Shown here piece by piece: positions 9,422 through 20,954 of a DNA stretch of 52,810 bases (position 1 is the stretch's first letter; each line of letters starts with the position of its first letter). The DNA is taken from contig JAAXIK010000274.1 in NCBI GenBank assembly GCA_012270385.1, positions 1 through 52,810 on the forward strand. Direction: 5' to 3'. A program made the position numbers and the translations under genes. Source of the DNA: Rubripirellula sp. (GTDB lineage: Bacteria > Planctomycetota > Planctomycetia > Pirellulales > Pirellulaceae). The notes beneath the pieces were generated by a model. That model saw only the letters and a program-made list of their open reading frames with translations. It had not been told where the DNA came from and searched no databases.

Positions 9422-10663
9422 ATGAAGGCATTCGAGGCGTCCAAGCGGTACTTCGAGATTGCAGCTGATCAATTAAAAATTGATTCGGATCGAAGAGACA
9501 CTTTGCTGATTCCAAATCGGGAGATGCAGGTTCAGGTAACCATTGAACGAGATAATGGTCAGCTGGAAAACTTTATTGGGTTCCGAGTTCAGCACGATGA
9601 CTACCGAGGTCCGATGAAGGGTGGGTTGCGTTACCACCCCGAGGTGGACTTGGATGAGGTCAGAGCACTGGCGAGCTTGATGACATGGAAGACCGCGGTC
9701 GCCAATCTGCCATTCGGAGGAGCAAAGGGTGGGATTGGAGTCGATCCCAACAGCTTATCGACACGTGAGATTGAGCGTCTCACTCGTTCATTTGTGGATC
9801 AGATTCATGAGATCGTTGGACCGGATAAAGATATTCCGGGACCTGATATGGGTACGGATCATCGCGTGATGGCGTGGTTTAGAAACCAATGGGAGAAATA
9901 CCACGGGTTTGATCCCTCGGTAATTACGGGTAAGCCCGTCGAGGAGTATGGAGCCAAGGGCCGGGAGGAAGCCACTGGACGTGGAGTGGGTTTGTTGACG
10001 CACAAGCTCATGAAGCGTCTTGGCTCTAAGCCGGGGGAATCGAATGTAGCCATCCAAGGATTCGGGAATGTCGGCACGCACGCCGCCAAGTTTCTCGATG
10101 AGGCACAGTTTCCCATTGTGGCTGTGAGTGACATCACCGGCACTTATTATCGCGCGGCTGGGTTGAATGTCCGGGCGTTATTGAAACATAAACTCGAGCA
10201 TCCAAGAGGTTTATTGGAGGGGTTCGATGATTGTGAAACACTCCCACCTGATGCTTTGCTTGGGTTGAGTGATGTGGATATTTTGATTCCCGCGGCAGTG
10301 GGCGGCGTGATTACAGAGGAAAATGTTGATCAGATTCAAGCAAAGGTGATTGTCGAAGGAGCCAACGGGCCGGTCTATCCGATCGCTGATCGCATTCTGA
10401 GTGATCGAGGGATTCTCGTTCTGCCAGATATCTTGGCTAACGCAGGTGGAGTGACGGTAAGCTACTTCGAATGGGTCCAAAATCGGCAACACTATCGATG
10501 GACACTCGATCGTGTCCGTCAGGAGTTAGAGCACACCCTGAGTGACGCCTTTGAAAAAGTTTGGCAGACCGCCAACCAGCACGATGTCTCTTTACGGACG
10601 GCTGCCTACATGATCGCCATTAATCGGGTCCAACGAGCGGGTGAGCTTGCCGGTTTTGCGTAA
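9422..10663 (+). CDS. gdhA: Glu/Leu/Phe/Val dehydrogenase family (glutamate dehydrogenase)
   Basis: 'GPMKGGLRYHPEVDLDEVRALASLMTWKTAVANLPFGGAKGGI', 'GPDKDIPGPDMGT', 'AIQGFGNVG'. Confidence 0.95.
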   Translation: MKAFEASKRYFEIAADQLKIDSDRRDTLLIPNREMQVQVTIERDNGQLENFIGFRVQHDDYRGPMKGGLRYHPEVDLDEVRALASLMTWKTAVANLPFGGAKGGIGVDPNSLSTREIERLTRSFVDQIHEIVGPDKDIPGPDMGTDHRVMAWFRNQWEKYHGFDPSVITGKPVEEYGAKGREEATGRGVGLLTHKLMKRLGSKPGESNVAIQGFGNVGTHAAKFLDEAQFPIVAVSDITGTYYRAAGLNVRALLKHKLEHPRGLLEGFDDCETLPPDALLGLSDVDILIPAAVGGVITEENVDQIQAKVIVEGANGPVYPIADRILSDRGILVLPDILANAGGVTVSYFEWVQNRQHYRWTLDRVRQELEHTLSDAFEKVWQTANQHDVSLRTAAYMIAINRVQRAGELAGFA

Positions 10664-10912
10664 ACGCTTTGGAGGCAGCATTTTGATCGATTCCTTCACG
10701 AATCTTCGCAAATTGCAGTGTTTGGGCATGCTCCTCATCCGCCAAGGGACGCCGGATGGCTCTCCATGCAACTCGGAATCTGTATCATTTTCATCGAGAT
10801 ATGAGATCTGCTACCGCTGGGCTCGACGAAATTGGCCTCGAAGTGATAGATTACGCGGCTCGCTGGGGTTTTTTGTCCCTTTTTGAATTTTTTCGTCGCC
10901 TTCGAACCGTTT

Positions 10913-11959
10913 GTGGCATCCGTGATTCTGATTCTGAAGAGTAGCGCTACCGAAGAACAAATCGAGCACGTTCTGGAACGTGTTGAAGCACTGGGGCTGC
11001 AGCATCACCTCAGTCGTGGAACTCACCGAACGATTGTGGGGATCATTGGTGATGAAGAGCAGCTACGAGAAGATTCCTTACTGGCGATTCCTGGAGTAGC
11101 AAGCGTGGTTCCTGTTCTACCTGCTTATAAGCTTGCATCCAGAGATGCTCATCCTGATGCCAGCGTGATCAACGTATCCGGAGTCCAAGTAGGCGGGGGC
11201 CACTTGGGGATGATCGCGGGTCCATGCAGCGTTGAGGACAGGGACCGTATGTTCCGCATCGCAGAGGCCGTGCGCGAATCCGGTGCCAATCTCTTTCGTG
11301 GTGGCGCCTACAAACCTCGCACGAGTCCATACGCCTACCAGGGGATGGGTGTTGAGGGTTTGAAACTCCTCAGGGAGGTGGGTGATGCATTTGATATGCC
11401 AGTGGTTACCGAAGTCACCGATCCCCGCCTCGTGGAGACGGTCGCCGAACATGCCGATATGTTGCAGGTTGGTGCCCGTAATATGCAGAACTTTGTTCTA
11501 TTGACGGAGGTGGGTAAGTCTCGACGGCCTGTTCTACTGAAACGTGGGATGAGTGCAACGGTCAACGACCTTCTCATGTGTGCGGAATATATACTCTCTC
11601 AGGGCAATCCGAACGTCATCTTGTGCGAGCGGGGCATCAAAGGTTTCGACCCTGCTACGCGAAACGTATTTGATGTTGCCGCTGTACCCCTGCTTCATAC
11701 ACTGACCCACTTACCGGTCATTGTGGATCCCTCTCACGCTACCGGAAGACCGGATCTGATTCCTTCCTGTTCTTTGGCGGGACTAGCCGCGGGTGCTGAT
11801 GGTGTCCATATTGAAGTGCACGATTGTCCTGAAGAAGCAAAGAGCGATGGGCCACAAGCCCTCTTACCTGAACAATACGATGAGCTAGTTGGACAGATGC
11901 GTCGGCTAGCGGAGATCCTTGGAAAAACGATTTCACCCCTACCGGAGAAGAATCCTTGA
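10913..11959 (+). CDS. aroF: 3-deoxy-7-phosphoheptulonate synthase (DAHP synthase, AroA-beta/AroF type)
   Basis: N-terminal ferredoxin-like regulatory domain; '[46 protein letters not shown]', '[35 protein letters not shown]', 'DPSHATGR'. GTG start at 10913 assumed. Confidence 0.93.
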   Translation: MASVILILKSSATEEQIEHVLERVEALGLQHHLSRGTHRTIVGIIGDEEQLREDSLLAIPGVASVVPVLPAYKLASRDAHPDASVINVSGVQVGGGHLGMIAGPCSVEDRDRMFRIAEAVRESGANLFRGGAYKPRTSPYAYQGMGVEGLKLLREVGDAFDMPVVTEVTDPRLVETVAEHADMLQVGARNMQNFVLLTEVGKSRRPVLLKRGMSATVNDLLMCAEYILSQGNPNVILCERGIKGFDPATRNVFDVAAVPLLHTLTHLPVIVDPSHATGRPDLIPSCSLAGLAAGADGVHIEVHDCPEEAKSDGPQALLPEQYDELVGQMRRLAEILGKTISPLPEKNP

Positions 11960-12711
11960 GCCGTCGTCGAATCATTGCTGGAAACTGGAAAATGAACATG
12001 CGTTTGGACACGGCAACTGCCTTGGCCAAGGGTGTTGCTGAGTCGGTGGGTGAAAATCCAGAAGTCGACGTCGTTCTCTGTCCGCCTTCTATTTATTTAT
12101 CCGCTGTTGGAACTGCCGTGGAGGGTACTCCTGTCGGTCTAGGTGCACAGAATTTGTACGCCGCCCAAGACGGTGCATTCACGGGTGAAGTCAATGCAGC
12201 CATGTTGACCGATGTCGGATGCGGATACGTGATCCTGGGGCATAGCGAGCGGAGAGCACTCTTAGGTGAAACAGATCAACAGATTAGTGAAAAATTGCAC
12301 AGTGCTCTCGCGGGTAATTTGACTCCTATTGTTTGTGTAGGAGAAACACTCGAAGACCGCGAATCAGGTCAAACGGAGCAAGTCGTTGAGACCCAAGTAC
12401 GAGGTTCCTTGGCGGGTCTGGATGCGGGCCAAGCGGCATCCATCGTTCTTGCTTCTGAGCCTGTCTGGGCAATTGGTACTGGTAACACAGCGACACCAGA
12501 GCAAGCGGAGGAGGTTCACGCTTTCATTCGAAAATTGCTCGGCGAGATCTTTTCGGCGGAGATTGCCGGTCAGATTCGAATCCAATACGGCGGAAGTGTA
12601 AAACCAAACAATGCCACCGAGTTACTCGGGCAGCCGAACATTGATGGAGCCCTCGTTGGTGGGGCGAGTTTGAAAGTGGAAGATTTTGCTGGCATCATTC
12701 ATGCTGGCTAG
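11956..12711 (+). CDS. tpiA: Triosephosphate isomerase
   Basis: 'AGNWKMN', 'ILGHSERR', '[27 protein letters not shown]', '[10 protein letters not shown]'. TTG start overlaps the aroF stop by 4 nt. Confidence 0.97.
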   Translation: MSRRRIIAGNWKMNMRLDTATALAKGVAESVGENPEVDVVLCPPSIYLSAVGTAVEGTPVGLGAQNLYAAQDGAFTGEVNAAMLTDVGCGYVILGHSERRALLGETDQQISEKLHSALAGNLTPIVCVGETLEDRESGQTEQVVETQVRGSLAGLDAGQAASIVLASEPVWAIGTGNTATPEQAEEVHAFIRKLLGEIFSAEIAGQIRIQYGGSVKPNNATELLGQPNIDGALVGGASLKVEDFAGIIHAG

Positions 12712-12764
12712 TATCCTTCCGAGTCCTTCCAAAACCTTCTAATCCAAATTGAAGTGAATACGAA

Positions 12765-13331
12765 ATGATGATCTTACCTTTGGCTTCCCTCTCGGGTGTG
12801 TTGCTCGGTTGGCTGATGGCCTTCCTCTCTTTGTTCCTGATTATGCTCATCCTGATCCAACGGGGTAAAGGTGGCGGTTTGACCGGTGCATTGGGTGGAC
12901 CTGGAGGACAAAGTGCCTTCGGTAGCAAAGCAGGTGATACCTTTACTGTGATCACAGTAGTCGTCGCTTCGCTATGGGGTCTCGCTTGTATTATCACCAT
13001 GCTGGTTCTTGGGGATGCTGGCGGTAAGGCCACTGCAAGCGATTCGCAATCCAATACCGAAGCGGTAGCTGAAGCCTCGGAGGAGCTTGAGGAAATGGAT
13101 GCAGGTTCCGGATTGGTCGTTCCCTCCAACGATACCACGACTGAGGAATCGGAAACGGATGAAGACGGGGAAGAAAGTGCCTCTGCAACCCCATCGGCCG
13201 ATCTGTCGCCAAACGATGCTGGGGCAGCTGATGATTCCAGTTCGGACTCGGAAGCGGTGAATGATACCGAAGCGGAAGAGACCGATGAAACTGCTGCTGA
13301 GGGCGAACCAGCAGAATCAGCTTCCGAATAA
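12765..13331 (+). CDS. secG: Preprotein translocase subunit SecG with acidic Ser/Glu-rich C-terminal tail
   Basis: '[40 protein letters not shown]' is diagnostic of SecG. Confidence 0.92.
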   Translation: MMILPLASLSGVLLGWLMAFLSLFLIMLILIQRGKGGGLTGALGGPGGQSAFGSKAGDTFTVITVVVASLWGLACIITMLVLGDAGGKATASDSQSNTEAVAEASEELEEMDAGSGLVVPSNDTTTEESETDEDGEESASATPSADLSPNDAGAADDSSSDSEAVNDTEAEETDETAAEGEPAESASE

Positions 13332-13384
13332 GCATCGGAACACTTCTGCAAACACCCCTCTTCAAGCGGCTAAAGGCTACGACC

Positions 13385-14302
13385 ATGACAGATCAGCAGA
13401 CTGCCATCGTTCGAAGTATGACAGGTCAGGGCCATGCTCAGAGGATGGGTGAACAAGGAAATGTTAAGGTAGAAATACGGACCGTCAATCATAAGGGCTA
13501 CAAGTGTGTTCCCAAGCTCAGTGATTCCCTCGTAGCATTTGAGAGTAAGATCGACGCCCTCGTCCGCGGCAGGATCCATCGAGGTACGGTACATCTTCAT
13601 GTGGTCTATAGGCACCCAACAGTCAAAGAGATCCCCGTAATCAATCAGCCTGCTGTGGATGCTTATCTCGAAGCCTTATCGGAGACGGTTGATCGACATG
13701 GTGACCTTTTAGGGCCTGTTGATTTTGCATCCCTATTGTCGCTGCCCGGTGTATTAAGTGTAGGGGCTTCTGATCACGAGGATGAGCAAGGTCTTTGGGA
13801 GTTGCTACAAGAGGCGATCATTTCCGCGATCGATAATCTTGATGAGATGCGAATGACAGAGGGACAGCGAATGTCTCAAAGTCTTCAGCACGACTGCGAT
13901 CAAATCACCGAGCATCTTGAGGGGATAGGCAGCACTTCACCTCGATCCGTGGAGGTTTATCGCCAAAGATTACAAGGAAAGATTGAGCGAGCTCTGCAGG
14001 AGCACGGCGTTCAGGTATCAAGCGTCGATCTCCTTCGAGAAGTGCAGATTTACGCAGATCGAGTAGATATTCACGAAGAGATCGTCAGATTAAATAGCCA
14101 TCTGGAGATGTTTGCCGGCGTTCTTGGAGGCAAAGATCAATCTCAACCTACCGGTCGGAAGCTGGATTTCATACTCCAAGAAATGTTCAGAGAAACGAAT
14201 ACCATTGGCAGTAAGGCATCCGATGCAGACATCTCTGCGCACGTGGTAGAGGTGAAGTGTGCGATCGAGAGGATGCGAGAGTTAGTACAGAACTTGGAAT
14301 GA
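13385..14302 (+). CDS. yicC: YicC family protein
   Basis: 'SMTGQGHA', 'VEIRTVNHKGYKCVPKLSDSL', C-terminal 'RKLDFILQEMFRETNTIGSKASDADISAHVVEVKCAIERMRELVQNLE'. Confidence 0.95.
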   Translation: MTDQQTAIVRSMTGQGHAQRMGEQGNVKVEIRTVNHKGYKCVPKLSDSLVAFESKIDALVRGRIHRGTVHLHVVYRHPTVKEIPVINQPAVDAYLEALSETVDRHGDLLGPVDFASLLSLPGVLSVGASDHEDEQGLWELLQEAIISAIDNLDEMRMTEGQRMSQSLQHDCDQITEHLEGIGSTSPRSVEVYRQRLQGKIERALQEHGVQVSSVDLLREVQIYADRVDIHEEIVRLNSHLEMFAGVLGGKDQSQPTGRKLDFILQEMFRETNTIGSKASDADISAHVVEVKCAIERMRELVQNLE

Positions 14303-14442
14303 TTTCGAAAGAATTTGCCGCTCAGTGGGCAGCGTGGAGGAAGATTCCGGACAGTTTTCGATCCGGGAAACACGCCACCAGAATCTCTGGATCCGAGGCT
14401 TTTTGAGCGTCTTTCACAGTTTTTTTAGCTTGGGGAGCGAAT

Positions 14443-15030
14443 TTGGTGACGAGAGGCCGTCTTGTAATCATCTCCGGACCAAGTGGTGCTGGTAAATCTA
14501 CGGTGGTGCGTGAGCTGATTAATCGATCCGATTTACCTCTAAAACTCAGTGTTTCTGCCACAACTCGGCCTGCTCGGGCTGGAGAGATTGACGGAGTGCA
14601 TTATCATTTCCTGAACCAATCGCAATTCAATCAATTGCGAGAGGACGGCGAATTCCTTGAGTGCAAAGAAGTTTTTGGATTAGGCTACTGGTACGGGACA
14701 CTGCGAAATAAGGTGGCCACTGGCCTCGAGGAGGGGTCTTGGGTTATTTTGGAGATTGATGTTCAGGGTGCCATCGCAGTCCTGGATCAAGGTGGATTAG
14801 ATCCGATTACTTTTTTTGTCCATACAGGTGGGCTGGATTCTTTGGAATCGAGGTTGAGAGGACGAAAAACTGAGGATGAAGCGGTGATTTCGAGACGGCT
14901 GACTACCGCCGAAGAGGAAATCCAACTCATGCATCGATATCAGTACGAGATCATCAATGATGAGGTCGACCGTGCGGTCGAAGAAATAGATCAACGGTTG
15001 AGCAGACACAGAGAAAACAGGGAGCATTAG
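14443..15030 (+). CDS. gmk: Guanylate kinase (GTG start)
   Basis: '[21 protein letters not shown]', '[25 protein letters not shown]', '[17 protein letters not shown]'. Confidence 0.96.
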   Translation: MVTRGRLVIISGPSGAGKSTVVRELINRSDLPLKLSVSATTRPARAGEIDGVHYHFLNQSQFNQLREDGEFLECKEVFGLGYWYGTLRNKVATGLEEGSWVILEIDVQGAIAVLDQGGLDPITFFVHTGGLDSLESRLRGRKTEDEAVISRRLTTAEEEIQLMHRYQYEIINDEVDRAVEEIDQRLSRHRENREH

Positions 15031-15032
15031 AA

Positions 15033-15305
15033 ATGCTAGAGGAATTAAAAGAAGAAGAAATCGTCAACAAGGTTGGTGGTCGTTTCAAACTAAGCACATT
15101 GATTCAGAAGCGATTGGTGCAATTGAATCAAGGAAGTCGAGCGTTGGTCAACGTGGATGCCCACGATAAGATGACGATTGTCCTGCAAGAAATTATGCAG
15201 GATAAGATTGTCTTAAATATGGACAATGAAGTCGAGAAAGTGATGGATTTGGATGCAACCATTGCCGCTGCTGAGGGTCCTGAAATCGAAGCAGCCGACC
15301 TATGA
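15033..15305 (+). CDS. rpoZ: DNA-directed RNA polymerase subunit omega
   Basis: '[32 protein letters not shown]'; position directly after gmk. Confidence 0.87.
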   Translation: MLEELKEEEIVNKVGGRFKLSTLIQKRLVQLNQGSRALVNVDAHDKMTIVLQEIMQDKIVLNMDNEVEKVMDLDATIAAAEGPEIEAADL

Positions 15306-15853
15306 GTCGTTCACCCGCTACCGTGTTATTGGCAGTGGGTGGAGGCATCGCGGCCTACAAGGCGGCCATTCTATGCAGCCGACTCGTGCAACTCGAGCAT
15401 GACGTAAGAGTCGTCATGACCAAGTCGGCAGAGCAATTCGTCGGGGCAGCAACGTTTGCTGCTTTGTCTGGTCAAAGAGTTGCAACGGATACGATTGATC
15501 ACAATTCTTATCCTGCGGGACCGCACATCGAGCTTGCCCGCGGCGTAGATTTGATGATTGTTGCACCCGCTACCGCGAATCTCATCGGTAAGTTCGCGAA
15601 TGGCATTGCCGATGATTTGACCAGCACTCTGTATCTTCAAAGGGTTTGCCCTGTCCTGATGGCTCCCGCCATGAGCGCTTCCATGTGGGACAAATCTTCG
15701 GTGCAGAGGAATATTGAACAACTTCGTGCTGATGGCTGTGAATTCGTCGGTCCCGAGGAAGGCTGGCTAAGTTGCCGTGTCAGGGGTGCCGGTCGGATGA
15801 GCGAACCGGACAGTATTTTGGAGCGAGCGGAGCTAATGTTATCTTCGGATTAA
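15302..15853 (+). CDS. coaC: Flavoprotein, phosphopantothenoylcysteine decarboxylase (CoaC-type, no CoaB domain)
   Basis: '[22 protein letters not shown]', '[23 protein letters not shown]', '[27 protein letters not shown]', '[17 protein letters not shown]'. Overlaps rpoZ by 4 nt. Confidence 0.9.
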   Translation: MSRSPATVLLAVGGGIAAYKAAILCSRLVQLEHDVRVVMTKSAEQFVGAATFAALSGQRVATDTIDHNSYPAGPHIELARGVDLMIVAPATANLIGKFANGIADDLTSTLYLQRVCPVLMAPAMSASMWDKSSVQRNIEQLRADGCEFVGPEEGWLSCRVRGAGRMSEPDSILERAELMLSSD

Positions 15854-16043
15854 GCTCCCGTTTTGGCATCATCCAATGGAATTCGCTCTCTCTCAGGCGG
15901 GCAGATTTCTTTATGATTCTAAAGTCCGTCGCTAACTGGTTCGCTCAGACCTGTCTCACTCTCTACATTATTGTGGTAGGGATCTGCCAGGTGTGTGTTT
16001 TGCTGTAATTCTGTTTGTTTCTCGACGCTGAGTGGGACGATTC

Positions 16044-17660
16044 ATGCCCGTTTACGTTTTTGGCCATCGTAATCCCGATACCGATGCAATTTGCAGCGCC
16101 CTTGCTTATGCGGATTTTCTGCGACAAACCACTCGGCCTGATGCGATTGCAGCTTGTTGTGGGACACCCAACGAAAGAACGGAATTTGTACTTAGGAAAG
16201 CGGGTATAGCTTCTCCGAAAATCATGATGGACGTGCGTCCAGAACTTGAGGATGTCTGCAATCGAGATCCGATTACCGCCACTAAGGGTGATGTTTTTTT
16301 TGAAGTTTATCAGCGTATGCTTGATCATGGTGTCAGAGCAATTCCTGTGCTGGATGAAGAGCATAATGTTACTGGGATTGTGACTCTCTTGGATCTTTTG
16401 CAACTGATGTTGCGTGGTGGCGTAGATCCCATCAAGGCGAGAGAAGTTCGCACAACGCTCGACAAGGTGGTGGACGTCATCGGTGGTTCTTATCAGCATT
16501 CGGTTGATACGGGCCGTGTGGATGAACTTGTGGTCACCGTGGGTGCGATGAGTGCGGATGGCTTCACATCGCGTGTTCGTGCCTTCCCTTCCGAGCGATT
16601 ACTTGTGGTTAGCGGTGATCGCCCAACCATTCAGCTACCTGCCATTGAGACAGGAGCGCGAGCACTCGTCGTAACCGGCGGCTATCAACTTTCCAGTGGT
16701 CTATTGCAATTAGCGGAGGCTCGCGGCGTGACCGTGATCAATAGCCCATATGATACCGCGACCACGACAATGCGAATCAAAGCAGCTCACCTAATCGATT
16801 CGGTGATCAATCCTGAGTTCATGAAGCTTCCCGCTCGTATGCCTGTTGCGAATGCTCGCCAGCAAGTCTATCGATCACCTCAAATGGTGTTCCCCGTGGT
16901 GGAGGGTAATCGATTGGTAGGTGTGATCAGTAAGAGTGATCTCGTGCATCCACCTCGGCCCCAATTGGTGCTGGTTGATCACAATGAGATCAGCCAGGCC
17001 GTTCAAGGTGCTGATGAAGCGGATGTGCTTGAAGTGCTCGATCATCATCGTTTGGGTGGATCTCTCAAATCAACAAACCCAATTCGCTTTAACATGGAAC
17101 CAGTGGGTTCCACCTGCACGCTGGTTGCCAAGATGTTTCGTTCGGCAGACATCAAGCCTACCGCAGGCATCGCCTTATGCATGGCATCAGGAATGATCAG
17201 CGATACGTTGAATCTTCGATCACCAACTGCAACAGATGTCGATCGAGATCTACTTCGTTGGCTACAGAAATACTGTGAAGTGAATCTCGACCAGTTTGCG
17301 GGGGAGTTTTTTCAAGTAGGTTCTGCTCTGAGATCTTGTGATTCAGATCAAGTGGTACGAGAAGATTGTAAGGAATGCGAAGAGTCGGGGATCCGATTTT
17401 CAATCTCTCAGATCGAGGAGATTGGTTTTGATCTTTTCTGGAAGCGTAAAGAAGAATTATCCCAATCTTTGGAGCAATTGGCAGCAGCCTCTGGGCTAGA
17501 ATTCTCCGCGCTTCTCGTCACCGATATATCAAGTAATGGCAGCTTATTGCTGATGAGCCGTGAGCCTGAAGGATGGGAAGAAATTAACTATCCCCAATTG
17601 GAGGATCGTCTCTACCAACTCGATGAGGTGGTTAGCAGGAAGAAGCAGCTTTTGCCATGA
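16044..17660 (+). CDS. ppaC: Manganese-dependent inorganic pyrophosphatase with inserted CBS/DRTGG domains
   Basis: 'YVFGHRNPDTDAICSALAYADFL', 'IPVLDEEHNVTGIVTLLDLL' (CBS), 'LVDHNEISQAV…LEVLDHHRLG', C-terminal 'RKKQLLP'. Upstream alternative ATG at 16032. Confidence 0.95.
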   Translation: MPVYVFGHRNPDTDAICSALAYADFLRQTTRPDAIAACCGTPNERTEFVLRKAGIASPKIMMDVRPELEDVCNRDPITATKGDVFFEVYQRMLDHGVRAIPVLDEEHNVTGIVTLLDLLQLMLRGGVDPIKAREVRTTLDKVVDVIGGSYQHSVDTGRVDELVVTVGAMSADGFTSRVRAFPSERLLVVSGDRPTIQLPAIETGARALVVTGGYQLSSGLLQLAEARGVTVINSPYDTATTTMRIKAAHLIDSVINPEFMKLPARMPVANARQQVYRSPQMVFPVVEGNRLVGVISKSDLVHPPRPQLVLVDHNEISQAVQGADEADVLEVLDHHRLGGSLKSTNPIRFNMEPVGSTCTLVAKMFRSADIKPTAGIALCMASGMISDTLNLRSPTATDVDRDLLRWLQKYCEVNLDQFAGEFFQVGSALRSCDSDQVVREDCKECEESGIRFSISQIEEIGFDLFWKRKEELSQSLEQLAAASGLEFSALLVTDISSNGSLLLMSREPEGWEEINYPQLEDRLYQLDEVVSRKKQLLP

Positions 17661-17811
17661 ATGTGCCGTCTGCGGGAGGCCACGGGGGCGGCATCGTGGA
17701 GGTGCTTGGATTTGGCTAGTCTGTGTGTTTTTACAGTCCCTCCGCCTCAAGCGGAATCATCAATTCGAGTGGTCCCATGATCCATCGGATTCATACTGAA
17801 AGTGATCATCC

Positions 17812-19410
17812 ATGTTATGCAGTTATCGGAACTCCTTGATTTCTTTTTCTCTGACAAGATTTTCTCAGCTCACCGCGGCGTTAGTGACTTTTTGCATATT
17901 AGCTGCTGATAGCACTTTACTATTGGCTCAACATGACGGAGCGAGGGACTCTGTTCAGCAAATTGCACTGGGTAAGTTTGAAAAGGTCGATCAGATCTTG
18001 GAAAAAAAGAAACCGTTTGCAGGGGAGGCCGAATCCGCATTCGTCAAATTATTGCAATCAGCTGCTCAAGATGATGTTGCGAAGGCTACGGAATACGGAA
18101 AACAAGCGGTAGAACTGGGTATCCCACCGGAACGTTTGGTGGTAGGACCACGGACGCTGCTTGGCAGATTACCCGAGAACTCCGAGTTGAATCGATGGGT
18201 GAGTGAACAAGTTTCAACAAAATTGGTTCACGGACCCATGGTAGGTTCGGTCACGGATCATTCTGCATCCATCTGGTTGAGAACACTTGGGGACGCAAAA
18301 GTTGACGTAACTTGCATCGAGACCGGACAGAAGTTGAGTTCCATGACGAGCAAAAAGTCGGATTGGACAACCGTACTCACGTTCGATAATTTACCGTCGG
18401 CTGCAGAGTGTCACTACGTCGTTCACATTGATGGAAAGCAATGTGCGACTTCATCTTTTCGCACCTACCCGATCCATGGAACAGGGGGACAGTTCTCGGT
18501 AGGCTTCGGTGGTGGAGCAGGGTTTGTGCCCGAGTGGGAGCGGATGTGGGACACCATTCTGGACTATAAGCCTCACGCATTTTTGATGATGGGTGATAAT
18601 GTCTATATTGACCAGCCTCAGCAGTCGCTTACCCAGAGGTATTGTTATTATCGACGCCAGTCTCGGCCGGAGTGGCAACGATTCACCTCCCAAACCTCCA
18701 TGTACTCCATTTGGGACGACCATGATTTTGGGACAAATGACTGCATACCCGGTCCCGAGATTGAAGTTCCTACCTGGAAGCGTTCAGTCTGGGAGATTTA
18801 CAAGCAGAACTGGGTGAATCCGTCTTATGGTGGTGGCTCCGAACAGCCGGGTTGTTGGTACGATTTTCACATCGGTGACGTCCACTTTCTAATGCTCGAC
18901 GGTCGTTATTATCGAGACCTCAAAGGTGGGTCAATGCTTGGTCCAGTTCAAAAGACCTGGTTATTGAAAACACTCAAGGAGTCATCAGCTACCTTCAAGG
19001 TAATCGCATCGCCTGTTCCTTTCACTGTGGGTATTAAAAAAGGAAGTCGGGATCCTTGGGACGGTTTCCCTGAGGAGCGAGCCGAGATCTTTGATTGGAT
19101 TCAAACGCAGCGTATCGAAGGTGTATTTCTAGTTGCCGCAGATCGTCATAGGACGGATCTGCGAGTCAACCCACGTCCCGATGCTTATGATCTTTACGAG
19201 TTTGAAAGTTCGAGACTTACCAATCACCATACACACAGCGTTGTTCAAACCGATGGCTTAATCTGGGGTTATAACGAAACGTGTTCTTTCGCTTTGATGA
19301 CTTTTGATACGGATCAAACCGATCCCATCGTGAAATTCCAGTGCATCGACATCGATGGAAAAGTGCACCATACATTTGTTCTAAAACACAGTCAGCTAAA
19401 ATTTAAATGA
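17812..19410 (+). CDS. PhoD-like alkaline phosphatase/phosphodiesterase
   Basis: 'GSVTDHSASIWLRT', 'FLMMGDNVYID', 'SIWDDHDFGTNDC', 'HFLMLDGRYYRD', 'VAADRHRTDL'. Signal-peptide-like N-terminus. Confidence 0.9.
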   Translation: MLCSYRNSLISFSLTRFSQLTAALVTFCILAADSTLLLAQHDGARDSVQQIALGKFEKVDQILEKKKPFAGEAESAFVKLLQSAAQDDVAKATEYGKQAVELGIPPERLVVGPRTLLGRLPENSELNRWVSEQVSTKLVHGPMVGSVTDHSASIWLRTLGDAKVDVTCIETGQKLSSMTSKKSDWTTVLTFDNLPSAAECHYVVHIDGKQCATSSFRTYPIHGTGGQFSVGFGGGAGFVPEWERMWDTILDYKPHAFLMMGDNVYIDQPQQSLTQRYCYYRRQSRPEWQRFTSQTSMYSIWDDHDFGTNDCIPGPEIEVPTWKRSVWEIYKQNWVNPSYGGGSEQPGCWYDFHIGDVHFLMLDGRYYRDLKGGSMLGPVQKTWLLKTLKESSATFKVIASPVPFTVGIKKGSRDPWDGFPEERAEIFDWIQTQRIEGVFLVAADRHRTDLRVNPRPDAYDLYEFESSRLTNHHTHSVVQTDGLIWGYNETCSFALMTFDTDQTDPIVKFQCIDIDGKVHHTFVLKHSQLKFK

Positions 19411-19433
19411 GATAAGCTGTGGGTTGAGAATGA

Positions 19434-20774
19434 CTATTCTTTGGCGAGATTGACAGCGACAATTTCTTTGTCGTTTCTTGCAAACAAAGTCTTTTGTGCG
19501 TAAGCGGGATGGCTCCACACCACCGAACGACCGAAGCATTCGGCGGTCGGTTCAAGTACGTGAAATCTTCCTTTCTCGAGATAGCCATCGGCTGATAATT
19601 CGGCCACGATAAAGTCCCCAGATTCACTCATGAGGAAGTATTGGTTGCTGTCACCTCTTCGAGTGATGAATGCAGTGCCGTGCCGGATATAGCGAGTTTC
19701 GCCCGGTTTGGTTGGTTCAAAGCTTGTCCAGAGTTGCGTTCCGTCCTTGGAGTCTACAGCAACCAGATCTCCATCATTGCAATCGGTTCCGAAAACAATG
19801 CCATCAACGAAAAGTGGTGTTGAATTAGCACAGTGAACTGCATTCTTCGGTTCCCCTCGCCAAAGTTCCGTCACCGTTGGACTTGACGGATTCAGTTTCA
19901 GCATGATCGCTTCGGTTCGTATACTGCTGATGTACATGAGGTTGCCTTCTACCACTGGGCTCGCAATGGACATCTCGTAGTCCGGTGTAATCGGCACCTC
20001 CCAATAGAGTTCGCCGTTTTGTGGATTAAGACTGGATACAGCTTGAGGATGAAAACAGATGAGTTGTTCGGTGCCACCAGCAGAAATTAGCGTCATTGGA
20101 CAGTAGCTGGTCTTCGCATCCAGAGATTTCCAAACCACCTGGCCTGTGAGTTTATCGAGTGCAACGACACCCTGCCCTTTTCCACCCACGCTGGTATAGA
20201 GAAGATCGTTGACGATGAGAGGGTGAGAGGCGAAGCCCCAGATGGGAGCTTCGATTCCAAAGGATTCCTTAAGGCTGCGTTCCCAAATTAGCTTGCCGTT
20301 TTGGAGTCCGATGCATTTCAAATCACCCTCAGCTCCCAGGCTGTAGATTTTCCCATCATCGATTGTGGGTGTGCATCTCGGTCCCGCTGGATAAGAAATA
20401 CTGTAGGGACAATCATACTGGTAGGACCATTTAAGTTTTCCACTGTTGGCTTCAAAGACCTGAATTCGCTCGCTCCCTTGAAGAGATGCTCGCGTTCCTG
20501 GATCGTTAAAGGATTCCCCAGAGCTTTTTATGTAGTCGAAGACAACAACACAATCCTCAGCAACAGCGGGTCCAGCATATCCAGAACCTACGGAATTCCT
20601 CCATTTTACTGTTAAACCGTTTGGAGTGATCTCGTCGATGACTCCTGATTCACGGTAGACTCCGTCACGTTGATCACCCATCCAGCCTTTCCAATCATCG
20701 GCTTTACTGGCCGTGCAGGCGAAAATGATCACCGCTACGGTGCTAAGCTTTGCCAAGGCATTTTGTGGATTCAT
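19434..20774 (-). CDS. PQQ-like beta-propeller repeat protein, secreted
   Basis: Signal peptide; blades such as 'GDLKCIGLQNGKLIWERSL', 'VVALDKLTGQVVWKSL', 'VAVDSKDGTQLWTSF'. Confidence 0.9.
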   Translation of the reverse strand: MNPQNALAKLSTVAVIIFACTASKADDWKGWMGDQRDGVYRESGVIDEITPNGLTVKWRNSVGSGYAGPAVAEDCVVVFDYIKSSGESFNDPGTRASLQGSERIQVFEANSGKLKWSYQYDCPYSISYPAGPRCTPTIDDGKIYSLGAEGDLKCIGLQNGKLIWERSLKESFGIEAPIWGFASHPLIVNDLLYTSVGGKGQGVVALDKLTGQVVWKSLDAKTSYCPMTLISAGGTEQLICFHPQAVSSLNPQNGELYWEVPITPDYEMSIASPVVEGNLMYISSIRTEAIMLKLNPSSPTVTELWRGEPKNAVHCANSTPLFVDGIVFGTDCNDGDLVAVDSKDGTQLWTSFEPTKPGETRYIRHGTAFITRRGDSNQYFLMSESGDFIVAELSADGYLEKGRFHVLEPTAECFGRSVVWSHPAYAQKTLFARNDKEIVAVNLAKE

Positions 20775-20954
20775 CAGTCCTTATTCCTTTCGGTAAGAAT
20801 ATCGGGTTGGGCCCGGAGGTTCGACTTGGGTCTATCGAGACGTTTTACCTGATACCATGTTGGATGTGGATTTTAACGTGATGGTGGGAGTTATGGGAGT
20901 CTTTCCGCTGTGTGGTGGGATTGCTTCTCGGCGGCTAAGCCAGAAGGAATGGAG

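Noticed and set aside
12709-12773. In-frame continuation after the tpiA TAG ([18 protein letters not shown] then TGA)
   Set aside because: TpiA already ends at its normal C-terminus (FAGIIHAG); the extension is short and overlaps the secG leader, so this TAG looks like a genuine stop.
12695-13351. 218-aa minus-strand ORF, Ser-rich
   Set aside because: Antisense to secG; arises from the Glu/Asp/Ser-rich secG tail read backwards.
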